DNA of 64,000 bases from Opitutaceae bacterium UBA2377 (lineage in GTDB: Bacteria > Verrucomicrobiota > Verrucomicrobiia > Opitutales > Opitutaceae). A model generated the notes under the pieces. The model ran no database searches and was not told the origin of the DNA. It was given only the letters and a program-made list of their open reading frames with translations. Of this stretch, positions 44,220-51,475 are shown piece by piece (the first letter of the stretch is position 1; the number at the start of each line of letters is the position of its first letter). The stretch is taken from the NCBI GenBank assembly GCA_002344205.1, contig DDSZ01000003.1:1-64000 (forward strand), in the 5' to 3' direction. The translations under genes were made by a program, and so were the position numbers.

Positions 44220-46738
44220 GGCACCGCAATGGCGGTTTGTATCGGGGTGTATACGTCGATATCTGTGCCCAGCGTATCCAGCGACATCAACAAGCTATAT
44301 CGGATTCGCTTCCCGAACCGATTGTGCTGCGGCCGCAGCTTCCACCATCCGTTCACCGGAAATACTGCGATGTGTTCCATATGCGCAAGCTGCGCTGCGG
44401 TGCCGCTCCAATAGTCGCTGTGGATAGATCCGCGGCGGCGAAGCTTATCCCCAACCATCCAACCTTCCGTAGCATCATCCGGCGCTTCATACCCCACCTT
44501 TTCTTCCTCGCTGATCGCGTCGGTCACTCGGGCGATGAAATTCCTCAGCGTCTCGGTAGGCGTCTGGACCTGGAACCTTAGGTTGCACCCGGCATAGCGA
44601 TATTTGGTGGTTGGCACCCGTGCTCCGGGGTTTGGCTCGATGAAATACGACAAGGTTACTCGCAGCCGAACTTCGGCGGCTCCATGATCCACGAGAAGCT
44701 GCCGTGGCCACGGCAGCCTGTATAGGGCCATGTCCCGAGTTACCACTCTGGTTTCTTTTTTCTCGAAGGGCTGAAGCGAGTCTTGGGCGACCAGGGTGGC
44801 ACGATTCCGAACAGATGCGAGTGCTTGAACTACGTCAGGCACGCCATAGCCGAAGCGAGCCAACGCTTGGGCGACCGTTGCTTTATCAGCCGCGTTAACC
44901 CCGTTTCGCATTGCCGGCGTCCAGTATGCCGCGTGAACCAATAATCCCCGGATCGTTTCCGGCCAGTATTCGGGATACCGAGCGCTGATCGACGCTGCGG
45001 CTTGCGCAGCAAGAGCCGTTGCTGCGCTGGTCGCTCCGAACGTGGTCAGTAGCCGATGCTGAAACTGCGCATTGGTGGAAAGCAGAGACAGGGAGTCGTG
45101 AGTCAGGGCAAGGTCCGATCCATCGTAGCCGCGGTTTCCTCCCTCGAAGACGACATCCGGTTTCAGTGGCCAGTGGCGGGATTCTTTCCCTAACCAAAGC
45201 ATGCTTGTCCGGCTCTCCGGGCTGAGACCGCCTCGTGGAGCAAGCGGGGTCCAGCCTTCCAATAAGTTGCCGTGGTTGTCGCGTAGCGTGTCCTTGTCGG
45301 TATAGGCTCCAATCGTGAGGGCGTTCCACGATTGCGCCGGATCCTCAATGGATCGCAGCTCGTTAAGACTCGGGTATTCGTGGCGGTTTGTGAGGTCCCT
45401 AACATTGCCCGCACTAACGCAGATGAGCCTCTTGGTTTCTTCCGCTTCAAGGAGGCCGGAAGAGTAACTATCGAGAGCCGACGACCAAGCACTCGGCCGC
45501 CCATTTTCATAAAAATCGGGTGCATCACTGGCCGTAACCGCGAGCGCGAACACCCGTCGCCTATTCGGTGCGTTCGTCTCAGCCGTCGCCATCGCCTGTT
45601 GGGTGATGGGACCGTAGTGTTCGGGCTCATTGTGACCGACACGCGGGAGTATTTTCACCGACTCCAAGTGATGTGTGAGCTGAACGGGCGTATCTCCTGC
45701 CAGTAGCGGGGTAAGGTCGCCGTATGCCGCAAGCCCTGCCATCTGCGTGCCATGACCGAACTGCTCGTGGTCGTCCTTCCCCCACTCGGGCTTGACGGTG
45801 TCATGATGATCCGGACGAAGCAGGTCGCTTAGCAGCGGATGCCCCCGGTTTACGCCTGTGTCCAAGAGGCAAACAGCCGTGTTCTCGTCTGGAGGTGGCT
45901 TGAGTCGCTGTTTCAGGGCCCGCACCAAGGCATGCTGATCTGCGGCTGGTTTTTCGACGAAGTCGGCAGCAGTCAGTGTCGGGTGTCGAAGCTCACTGAC
46001 GAAGTTAAGCAGTGAAATCGACCCAGCGAGCTTCTGCCGCGTCGTTTTGATCAAAAACACCGAGTGTTCGGGAAGCACTAACTTGCCCGGATTAACTGTC
46101 ATGTCGCTTTGCTGCGCAGCCGTGAGGACTGCGTTCTCATGCAATTCGCGCTTCGCCGCGTTCGACCCCGCCCTGACCCAGACCTCCCACCAGACCTCGT
46201 CATTCAAGCTTGGAAGCGGATGCTTAGAGGTCCAATAGGCTTCGATCGCTGCAAGCGCGATGGATTCGATATTCCCTATGAGCCGTTTGTTGTCTCTCTT
46301 ACCGGCTGCTTCGTAGGCGTTGATACGATTCAGGAAGAACGAGAGCTTCCCGTCGCGAACAAACACGGTAGCGACCTCGAGCGGTAGCGGCGCACCTTCG
46401 TACTGCGGGACCATAATGATCCGAGTGTTCTTCAATACGATGCCGAGCGTAGGCGAATCAAGGGACTCAAGTTTAAGCGGCCGGCCCGGCACGCCGCGCA
46501 CCTCGATGTCGATTCCGGCGGCGTCTTCGTAGGCCGCCAATTCCCCGGTCATACGGATTCGATCCGCCTCGGCCTGAACCACTTGGAGCTCCTGCCGGAG
46601 CTTCTGTGCATGAGCTGCTCTGTTCCGTGGAACCATGTCGAACCGTCCACCACCTCCACCTTTCGCGGTGTATGCCCGCCGACTGCCCCTTCCAGAGAAA
46701 TCGAGATGGCGAAATGTGGCCAGGGCTCCGTTCGCCAT
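44207..46738 (-). CDS. ietS: Subtilisin-like (S8) protease of an IetAS-type defence system
   Basis: An 843-residue S8 peptidase with no signal peptide. The catalytic triad is complete: D293 in VCLLDTGVNRGHP, H329 in QFGHGTQMAGLAA and S571 in FGATSAATALAA, with the oxyanion asparagine N445 in CVSAGN. About 280 residues of unassigned N-terminal sequence and a long C-terminal beta-rich region flank the protease core. It starts three bases after an AAA ATPase gene, the IetA/IetS arrangement known from plasmid incompatibility and phage defence. It is likely a cytoplasmic effector protease unleashed or controlled by the ATPase. Composition is AT-richer than the window average. Confidence 0.88.
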   Translation of the reverse strand: MANGALATFRHLDFSGRGSRRAYTAKGGGGGRFDMVPRNRAAHAQKLRQELQVVQAEADRIRMTGELAAYEDAAGIDIEVRGVPGRPLKLESLDSPTLGIVLKNTRIIMVPQYEGAPLPLEVATVFVRDGKLSFFLNRINAYEAAGKRDNKRLIGNIESIALAAIEAYWTSKHPLPSLNDEVWWEVWVRAGSNAAKRELHENAVLTAAQQSDMTVNPGKLVLPEHSVFLIKTTRQKLAGSISLLNFVSELRHPTLTAADFVEKPAADQHALVRALKQRLKPPPDENTAVCLLDTGVNRGHPLLSDLLRPDHHDTVKPEWGKDDHEQFGHGTQMAGLAAYGDLTPLLAGDTPVQLTHHLESVKILPRVGHNEPEHYGPITQQAMATAETNAPNRRRVFALAVTASDAPDFYENGRPSAWSSALDSYSSGLLEAEETKRLICVSAGNVRDLTNRHEYPSLNELRSIEDPAQSWNALTIGAYTDKDTLRDNHGNLLEGWTPLAPRGGLSPESRTSMLWLGKESRHWPLKPDVVFEGGNRGYDGSDLALTHDSLSLLSTNAQFQHRLLTTFGATSAATALAAQAAASISARYPEYWPETIRGLLVHAAYWTPAMRNGVNAADKATVAQALARFGYGVPDVVQALASVRNRATLVAQDSLQPFEKKETRVVTRDMALYRLPWPRQLLVDHGAAEVRLRVTLSYFIEPNPGARVPTTKYRYAGCNLRFQVQTPTETLRNFIARVTDAISEEEKVGYEAPDDATEGWMVGDKLRRRGSIHSDYWSGTAAQLAHMEHIAVFPVNGWWKLRPQHNRFGKRIRYSLLMSLDTLGTDIDVYTPIQTAIAVPVQV

Positions 46739-46741
46739 AAC

Positions 46742-47734
46742 TTAACCGTGGCGTTTCTCGAGAAAGAGCCGCCGCTGGCTTATGATGTCGAACAACACGT
46801 CGGCGCTGATGACGGACTTGCTGTGCAGCAGCATATCCTTCACCGCCTCTTCGCAGACGCGGGTGATTTCGGCGAAACTCAGGCCCGTTGATGCTTCAGC
46901 TAGTTTCTTGAAATTGAGTCGCGGGAGCCTGTGGCCAGCCAGCCTTTCGCGGTAGGTTTTCTCAGCAAGAGCGAGAGTGGGCAGGCCCAATTCGATGATG
47001 TCGTCGAAGCGCCGGAACAACGCTCGGTCCAGAAGGTGACCGTGGTTAGTCGCTGCGACGACTACGCTGTTCCCACGATGATTCTCCACGAAGACCAAGA
47101 AGCTGTTTAGCACGCGGCGCATCTCACCAACGTCGTTTTCTGCGCCGCGAGCGATGCCAATCGAATCGAACTCGTCGAACAAGTAGACAGCGCGAGTTTT
47201 CTCTACCGTCTCGAAGATCAGACGCAGCTTGGAAGCAGTTTCACCCAAGAACCGGGTCATCAGCGCATCAAGACGCACGATAAAGAGTGGTAGCGCGAGC
47301 TCGCCGGCAAGGGCCGCCGCGGTCATGGTCTTGCCGCAGCCGGGAGGGCCTGTGAGCAAAACAGTCTGCCGTGGACGAAGTCCATGCGACTTCAGTTTAT
47401 CTAGTTGCCTTTGTTCGGTGAGGATCCGGCGGATGTGCTCAGCGGCGACTTCGCTCAGAATAAGGTCCCCGAGCTTCGTCGTTGGCTGCTGAATCGCCAG
47501 TAAATCGGCGACTTCACCTTGGGGCTGGGCGATATGCAGCAGGTTTTGTTGAGCAGCTTGCCGAGAATCACGCAGTTTGATTCGTTCAACGATATCCCGC
47601 AATTCTTTGGCCAATTCTACGTGACCGCTCCGCGCCTCAGCGGCCGCGACCTGTAACGCCACTGCATAAAACTGAGGGTCATCGCCATCAGCATGACTCT
47701 TTAGCAGGGCTTTGATCTGGGCAGCGCTAGCCAT
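46742..47734 (-). CDS. ietA: AAA ATPase of an IetAS-type defence system
   Basis: A 330-residue classical AAA ATPase. A helical N-terminal part (1-90) is followed by Walker A GPPGCGKT (129-136), Walker B YLFDEFDSIG (D187, E188), the sensor-1 asparagine in VVVAATNHGH, and arginines in LDRALFRRFDD as finger residues. The lid has LPRLNFKKLAEASTGLSFAE. It is the first gene of the pair and probably regulates or restrains the partner protease. Family and order match IetA; biological role is inferred from that family. Confidence 0.88.
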   Translation of the reverse strand: MASAAQIKALLKSHADGDDPQFYAVALQVAAAEARSGHVELAKELRDIVERIKLRDSRQAAQQNLLHIAQPQGEVADLLAIQQPTTKLGDLILSEVAAEHIRRILTEQRQLDKLKSHGLRPRQTVLLTGPPGCGKTMTAAALAGELALPLFIVRLDALMTRFLGETASKLRLIFETVEKTRAVYLFDEFDSIGIARGAENDVGEMRRVLNSFLVFVENHRGNSVVVAATNHGHLLDRALFRRFDDIIELGLPTLALAEKTYRERLAGHRLPRLNFKKLAEASTGLSFAEITRVCEEAVKDMLLHSKSVISADVLFDIISQRRLFLEKRHG

Positions 47735-47843
47735 TGGAATTATGGATGATCAATTACCCCCTCGAAGCAAGCTCCAGGTCCGGCAATGCAAAAGGAGCAG
47801 CCGGACGAGGTCTGGCCTTGGGTTTTTTTGGGGGTTCCGATGG

Positions 47844-48359
47844 CTAGGCTTTGAGACGGTCCAAGGCCGTTTTGATCGCCTGCAGGTAGTTTGGGTGCCA
47901 AAGCTCGTGGTCGGCTTCCGCGACCTTTGCGAAAGTGGATTGACGGTAGAAATCGCGGACGGCCTCCGCGCGGCGGTGCATCTGGGCGTCTTCCTCGGCA
48001 CCGACCAAAATGTCGGCCGGGGTGCTGGCGTTGCCGGCGCGGTAGGAGACCAGCCAGCGCTCGGGTTCGTCTTCGTCCTCAAGGAAGAACGGCGAAATCG
48101 AGCCGAGGATCAGGTGCCGGGCGCGCAAAGCACCGAGGTGCGCGTAGAGCGCACCGAGAGAAAAACCCATGACGACCTTGCCCTCCGTCTGGGCGTCCAC
48201 CTGCGGAAAGAGCGAGTTGTCCCCGAAGGGCGGTCGCCGGCCCGGCCATTCCAGCCGGACAAATTCTGTCTCCCAGCCCGCCGCGTGCACGAAATCGACA
48301 AACGGTTTGAAGCGGCGCTCAGCACCCGGCATCGGCGGGACAATGGAGAGGAGGGGCAT
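47844..48359 (-). CDS. Alpha/beta-hydrolase family protein
   Basis: A 171-residue small hydrolase-like protein. The nucleophile elbow is GFSLGA with serine at the centre (KVVMGFSLGALYAHLGAL), an aspartate may lie in DILVGAEED and the histidine in EADHELWHPN. It is shorter than typical esterases and resembles the RBBP9/alpha-beta knot-like small serine hydrolases. A degenerate copy of its C-terminus is found at 50041-50088. Substrate unknown. It lies between the ietAS pair and DUF2200 on the same strand. Confidence 0.78.
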   Translation of the reverse strand: MPLLSIVPPMPGAERRFKPFVDFVHAAGWETEFVRLEWPGRRPPFGDNSLFPQVDAQTEGKVVMGFSLGALYAHLGALRARHLILGSISPFFLEDEDEPERWLVSYRAGNASTPADILVGAEEDAQMHRRAEAVRDFYRQSTFAKVAEADHELWHPNYLQAIKTALDRLKA

Positions 48360-48505
48360 CGTAATTCAGGGTTCGGAGATTGGAGTTGGGAAAGGGGCGC
48401 ACGGCGGGCGCGGGATGGACGGGGCAGGCTCCTCCAACCGATGGGTTTCTCTGTGTCCGCCCCGTCTCTGCGGTGCAAACAGGACAGTGCAATCGCTTCG
48501 ACCTC

Positions 48506-48865
48506 TTAGGCGCGCAGAATCTTCTCCATCGGCCGGCCCTTGGCCAATTCGTCCACCAACTTGTCGAGGTAGCGGATTTCCCGCATCAGCTTTTCCTCGA
48601 TCTCCTCGATCCGCACGCCGCAAATGACGCCGGTGATGAGTTTGCGCTTGGGGTTCAGCTTGGGGGCCTGGGCAAAGAAAGTTTCAAAGTCCGTCCCCAG
48701 CTTCAGTTGCTTTTCCAAGCCCTTCGGCGTGTAGCCCGTCAGCCAGCAGGTGACCGCGTCCACCTCCGCCTTCGTCCGCCCTTTCTTCTCCGCCTTGGCA
48801 ATGTAGTAGGGATAAACCTTGGCGACGGACATGGCATAGACGCGGTGCTTGGGGGTCGTGGGCAT
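48506..48865 (-). CDS. DUF2200 family protein
   Basis: A 119-residue protein that matches DUF2200 along its length: [60 protein letters not shown] and [20 protein letters not shown]. The family is small, cytoplasmic and functionally unknown. Its first four codons lie within the first 200-bp direct repeat (48856-49055), so a piece of this gene's 5' end occurs again at 49790-49799 on the far side of the XRE cassette. Confidence 0.9.
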   Translation of the reverse strand: MPTTPKHRVYAMSVAKVYPYYIAKAEKKGRTKAEVDAVTCWLTGYTPKGLEKQLKLGTDFETFFAQAPKLNPKRKLITGVICGVRIEEIEEKLMREIRYLDKLVDELAKGRPMEKILRA

Positions 48866-49055
48866 GGAGGAAAGACTAGCCCGGATATTTCACGCTTAGA
48901 AAGCGGAAATGTCCGTCCTGCCGGACCGACTTCGTCGGGGCTAACCGCGACAAAGTCGCTTTTGCCGCAGGCAAAACGGATATTTCTCCACCAAAAGAAT
49001 TCATGCCAGTGAAATATCCGGGTAGCCACCAAGGCACGGAGGCACAGAGAAAAAT
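48856..49055. repeat. 200-bp direct repeat, copy 1 (contains MITE-like element)
   Basis: These 200 bases recur at 49790-49989 at a constant offset of 934, without gaps and with about ten differences by eye. They include the DUF2200 start codon region, the palindromic 143-bp unit, and the sequence ending in CACGGAGGCACAGAGAAAAAT. The two copies bracket the two-gene XRE cassette. Confidence 0.95.
48880..49022. mobile_element. MITE-like element with 14-bp terminal inverted repeats, copy 1
   Basis: The unit begins CCCGGATATTTCAC (48880-48893) and ends with its exact inverse GTGAAATATCCGGG (49009-49022). TAG flanks both sides, a possible 3-bp target duplication. The interior has smaller hairpins (CCGACTTCGTCGG and GCGACAAAGTCGC) and no coding capacity. 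A second copy is at 49814-49956. Confidence 0.75.
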
Positions 49056-49078
49056 GCCGGCGCTCCCGGTCTTCCGCT

Positions 49079-49324
49079 TTACTTCACTTCCTCGCCGATG
49101 GCGCTCTGCTTGGACGTCAGGACAGTTTTCACCAACTCGCCTTCTCCGCACAGAATAAATGTTTCAAAGCGCTTGAACCACGCGCCCACGGGGACGACAG
49201 GCTGTCCGTCCATCCAAGCCGCCATCCGGCCCAAGTCTTCCGGGGTGATACCCCGTTGCTGAATCCGCAACAGGATGTGATCAAACAGCGCCCGGGGCAG
49301 ACCACTGCGCTTGATCCGGGGCAT
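49079..49324 (-). CDS. Hypothetical 81-residue protein paired with an XRE regulator
   Basis: An 81-residue soluble protein (MPRIKRSGLPRALFDHILLR, then IQQRGITPEDLGRMAAWMDG and VPVGAWFKRFETFILCGEGE). I do not recognise a named toxin fold. It starts six bases after the XRE gene's stop, so the two form a two-gene operon of toxin-antitoxin size. Placement between the two 200-bp direct repeats supports a mobile cassette. Which partner is toxic, if any, is not known. Confidence 0.7.
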   Translation of the reverse strand: MPRIKRSGLPRALFDHILLRIQQRGITPEDLGRMAAWMDGQPVVPVGAWFKRFETFILCGEGELVKTVLTSKQSAIGEEVK

Positions 49325-49330
49325 GACGGT

Positions 49331-49672
49331 TCAGCCCTGTCCGTAGAAGCCGGCCGCGAGCCTCTTCTTCAACGCGGCGGCTTTGGCCCGCGATTTGGCG
49401 CCGACCAGTTGCCGTGCCAGCCCCGTCAGCTCGGCCGGGGACTTTTGCCGCACCGTAAGCTTGATTTCCAAGCCGGCGATCTCGGCAGCCCGGGCCAGCG
49501 TTCGGATGGTGATGGCGGTATTCTCTTCATCGAGGAGCCGGCGCACGGCCGAGCGGCTGGTCTGCATCTGCTTGGCAAAACTGGACACATCAATGTCCCC
49601 GCTGGCTATGCGCTGTTTCAGCGCCCCGGTCAGTTCACTCTTCAGGGCAAGCGCGGTGGCGTCAGTGGGCAT
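49331..49672 (-). CDS. XRE-type helix-turn-helix protein (possible antitoxin)
   Basis: A 113-residue protein from ATG 49672 (MPTDATALALKSELTGALKQ). An HTH core is present: DVSSFAKQMQTSRSAVRRLL, then DEENTAITIRTLARAAEIAG. The C-terminal helical part has LTGLARQLVGAKSRAKAAAL. An in-frame start at 49786 would add repeat-like Arg/Glu sequence and is rejected. It is the first gene of the two-gene cassette and probably autoregulates it. Confidence 0.82.
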   Translation of the reverse strand: MPTDATALALKSELTGALKQRIASGDIDVSSFAKQMQTSRSAVRRLLDEENTAITIRTLARAAEIAGLEIKLTVRQKSPAELTGLARQLVGAKSRAKAAALKKRLAAGFYGQG

Positions 49673-49789
49673 GCCCCTAATGGACCATTTTTGGGCCACA
49701 TAGCAAGGCCGTTCCCAAACCTCTGTCCTCTGACGTCTGGCTTCTGACGCCTCTCCTCGATCCTCAGGAATTCGCCTTGGCGACATGGA

Positions 49790-49989
49790 TCGTGGGCATG
49801 GAGGAAAGATTAGCCCGGATATTTCACGTTTAGAAAACGGAAATGTCCGTCCTGCCGGACCGACCTCGTCGGGGCTAACCGCGACAAAGTCGCTTTTGCC
49901 GCAGGCAAAACGGATGTTTTTCCATCAAAAAGATTCATGCCGGTGAAATATCCGGGTAGCCACCAAGGCACGGAGGCACAGAGAAAAAT
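49790..49989. repeat. 200-bp direct repeat, copy 2
   Basis: This is the gap-free second copy of 48856-49055. It starts with TCGTGGGCATGG, which in copy 1 spans the DUF2200 start, although no DUF2200 gene follows here. It is followed by a short GC-rich piece and then the hydrolase remnant at 50041-50088. Confidence 0.95.
49814..49956. mobile_element. MITE-like element, copy 2
   Basis: It has the same 143-bp length and the same perfect 14-bp inverted ends as the copy at 48880-49022, again flanked by TAG. Sequence differences inside the element include changes in both halves of one hairpin. It contains no open reading frame of note. Confidence 0.75.
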
Positions 49990-50040
49990 CGAGCCGGGTT
50001 AAACGCGGAGACCGCGGAGCGGGTAAATCGGTAGCTGGAT

Positions 50041-50088
50041 CTTGAGGCGGTCCAAAGGCGCCTTGCTTGCCTGCAAGTAGTTCAGGCG
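50041..50088 (-). pseudogene. Remnant of an alpha/beta-hydrolase C-terminus
   Basis: Read on the minus strand this gives RLNYLQASKAPLDRLK, clearly related to HPNYLQAIKTALDRLK at the end of the intact hydrolase (47844-48359). Nucleotide identity is moderate, so this is an old or paralogous copy and not a recent duplication. No further homology was seen upstream. Confidence 0.7.
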
Positions 50089-50102
50089 TCTGAAACCTGC
50101 CA

Positions 50103-50141
50103 GCTCATCGCTTACAGCTTACCACTTACCGCTATCGTCTT
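50103..50141. repeat. CTTACCGCTT-type short direct repeats, block 1
   Basis: Repeats of GCTTAYCR-like octamers (CGCTTACAGCTTACCACTTA followed by CCGCT) lie between the hydrolase remnant and the rhomboid stop. A second, better block is at 51440-51473. The units are too short and irregular for CRISPR. Confidence 0.6.
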
Positions 50142-50146
50142 ACTTT

Positions 50147-50911
50147 TCAGCTCCGGAAGCTCTGCTCCGCCATCACCGGATCCGCACGGCGTTTCCGCCA
50201 CAGCAGCATCAGCAGGAAGCCGATCAGCGCGCCGCCGAGGTGGGCGAAGTGGGCAACGCTCGCGCCGAAGAGGGAAAACCCGGTCACGCCGGCCAGCAGG
50301 TCGAGCGCCAGCAGGCCCGGGATGAAATACTTCGCCGCCACCGGCACGGGCACAAACATCAGCGCGAGCTTCGCATTGGGGTAAAGAAACCCGAAGGCCA
50401 CCAGCACCCCGTAGATCGCCCCGGAAGCACCGATCATCGGGCTGGCATACACGCCATAGAGATCGAAGAGCGTCGCCTTCACCGCCGGGTCCGTGGGCAG
50501 CACGCCGCGGCCGGTCGCCAGGAGTTCGCTGATGGCCGCCGGGGCCAGCCCCGCCGCGACCAGCCGCTCGTGGAGGGCGTTGAACTCCTGCCAACTCACG
50601 CCCAACTGCACGAGCCCGGCGCCCACGCCGCAGAGAAAATAGAAAAGCAGGAAACGCGGCGCACCCCACTCCCGCTCCAGGATCCGGCCAAAGGAAACCA
50701 GCGCGAACATGTTGAAGAAAATATGGCCCACGCCGCCGTGCAGGAACATGTGCGTCACCAGTTGCCACGGCGCGAAATGCGGATTCGCCGGATACCAAAG
50801 CCCGCCGAGCACGACCAGTCGCTCGTCCCCGCCGGTCAGGAGCAGACCCGCGACAAACAGGATGATATTCGCGATCAACAAGCCGGCGACCGCCCGCGTC
50901 AGGTTATTCAT
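50147..50911 (-). CDS. Rhomboid family intramembrane serine protease
   Basis: A 254-residue membrane protein from ATG 50911. Six or more helices carry the rhomboid motifs: HGGVGHIFFNMFALVSFGRI with the conserved histidine/asparagine (N67), the serine in MIGASGAIYGVLVAF (S163) and the histidine in ASVAHFAHLGGALIGFLL (H224). It cleaves transmembrane helices inside the membrane. A variable loop at about 105-145 is unusually long. It is monocistronic; the upstream region is rich in repeats. Confidence 0.93.
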   Translation of the reverse strand: MNNLTRAVAGLLIANIILFVAGLLLTGGDERLVVLGGLWYPANPHFAPWQLVTHMFLHGGVGHIFFNMFALVSFGRILEREWGAPRFLLFYFLCGVGAGLVQLGVSWQEFNALHERLVAAGLAPAAISELLATGRGVLPTDPAVKATLFDLYGVYASPMIGASGAIYGVLVAFGFLYPNAKLALMFVPVPVAAKYFIPGLLALDLLAGVTGFSLFGASVAHFAHLGGALIGFLLMLLWRKRRADPVMAEQSFRS

Positions 50912-51296
50912 GTCGCCACCGTTGCGATCCCCCCGCCATTCGCAACCCCGGAGGCCCCGCCTCGGGCAAGGGCGGTTGCCCCATCGCTCCATCAGAACGA
51001 AAAAATCAATCCGTGCGAATTTGTGTCCATATCAGGCCATTCACGTTGTTCATAGACGTGGTCAGCTCAGCTTTCCGTAGGCCAGCGCGTTTACGCGCGC
51101 CACACCCTGCGCCCGCGAGCGGGCTGCCTACGAACTGAACGGGTTCCTCGCCCGGAATATCCCCATCCGCCATTCGCGAAAATCCGCACTAAGCGGTTAA
51201 AATAATCCCATAGCCATGAAAATGAACAGGCTTGGAAGGCCCCTGAAAAATAGCCGAAAAAAAGCCACGAGCGGATGAGGCCTGAAAGGCGCCTAT

Positions 51297-51323
51297 CCGC
51301 CTTCGCCGAGGCTACGGCGGACA
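51297..51323. repeat. Single copy of the CTTCGCCAAGGCTACGG repeat family
   Basis: 27 bases with the core CCTTCGCCGAGGCTACGGCGG differ from the right arm of the pair at 43860-43967 at about three positions. It is itself palindromic (CCGCC...GGCGG). The location between genes is typical of REP-like repeats. Confidence 0.75.
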
Positions 51324-51439
51324 CGGTAGGCGCGCGGGAGAGCAGCCTAGGGAAAAGGATACTTTTGCGCCTCTTTGCGGCCATAACTTAATTTGAACAG
51401 CTATCTCCGCGGAAAACCCTCCGATGCCCGACCTCTGCC

Positions 51440-51473
51440 AGCTTACCGCTTAAAGCTTATCGCTTACCGCTTT
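51440..51473. repeat. CTTACCGCTT-type short direct repeats, block 2
   Basis: AGCTTACCGCTT, AAGCTTATCGCTT and ACCGCTTT follow one another just after the VWA gene's stop. They consist of repeated GCTTAYCGCTT units and resemble the degenerate text-like repeats seen between other genes here. Function unknown. Confidence 0.65.
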
Positions 51474-51475
51474 CC

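Larger units (their letters stand above)
50912..51475. other. Repeat-rich gene-free stretch upstream of the rhomboid gene
   Basis: About 560 bases without a supportable gene. It contains an imperfect palindrome around GTAGGCCAGCGCGTTTACGC (51078-51097), the CCTTCGCCGAGGCTACGGCGG element (51297-51323), and the GCTTACCGCTT block (51440-51473). An open frame of 97 codons on the minus strand (51384-51091) runs across these repeats and has no family resemblance. It looks like accumulated non-coding repeat DNA plus the rhomboid promoter. Confidence 0.6.

Noticed and set aside
51091..51384. A 97-codon open frame on the minus strand
   Set aside because: It crosses dispersed repeats, has no start signal or family resemblance and mixed composition.
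50103..51473. CRISPR-like arrays in the CTTACCGCTT repeats
   Set aside because: The units are only 8-11 bases, irregular, without spacers of constant length, and no cas gene is present.
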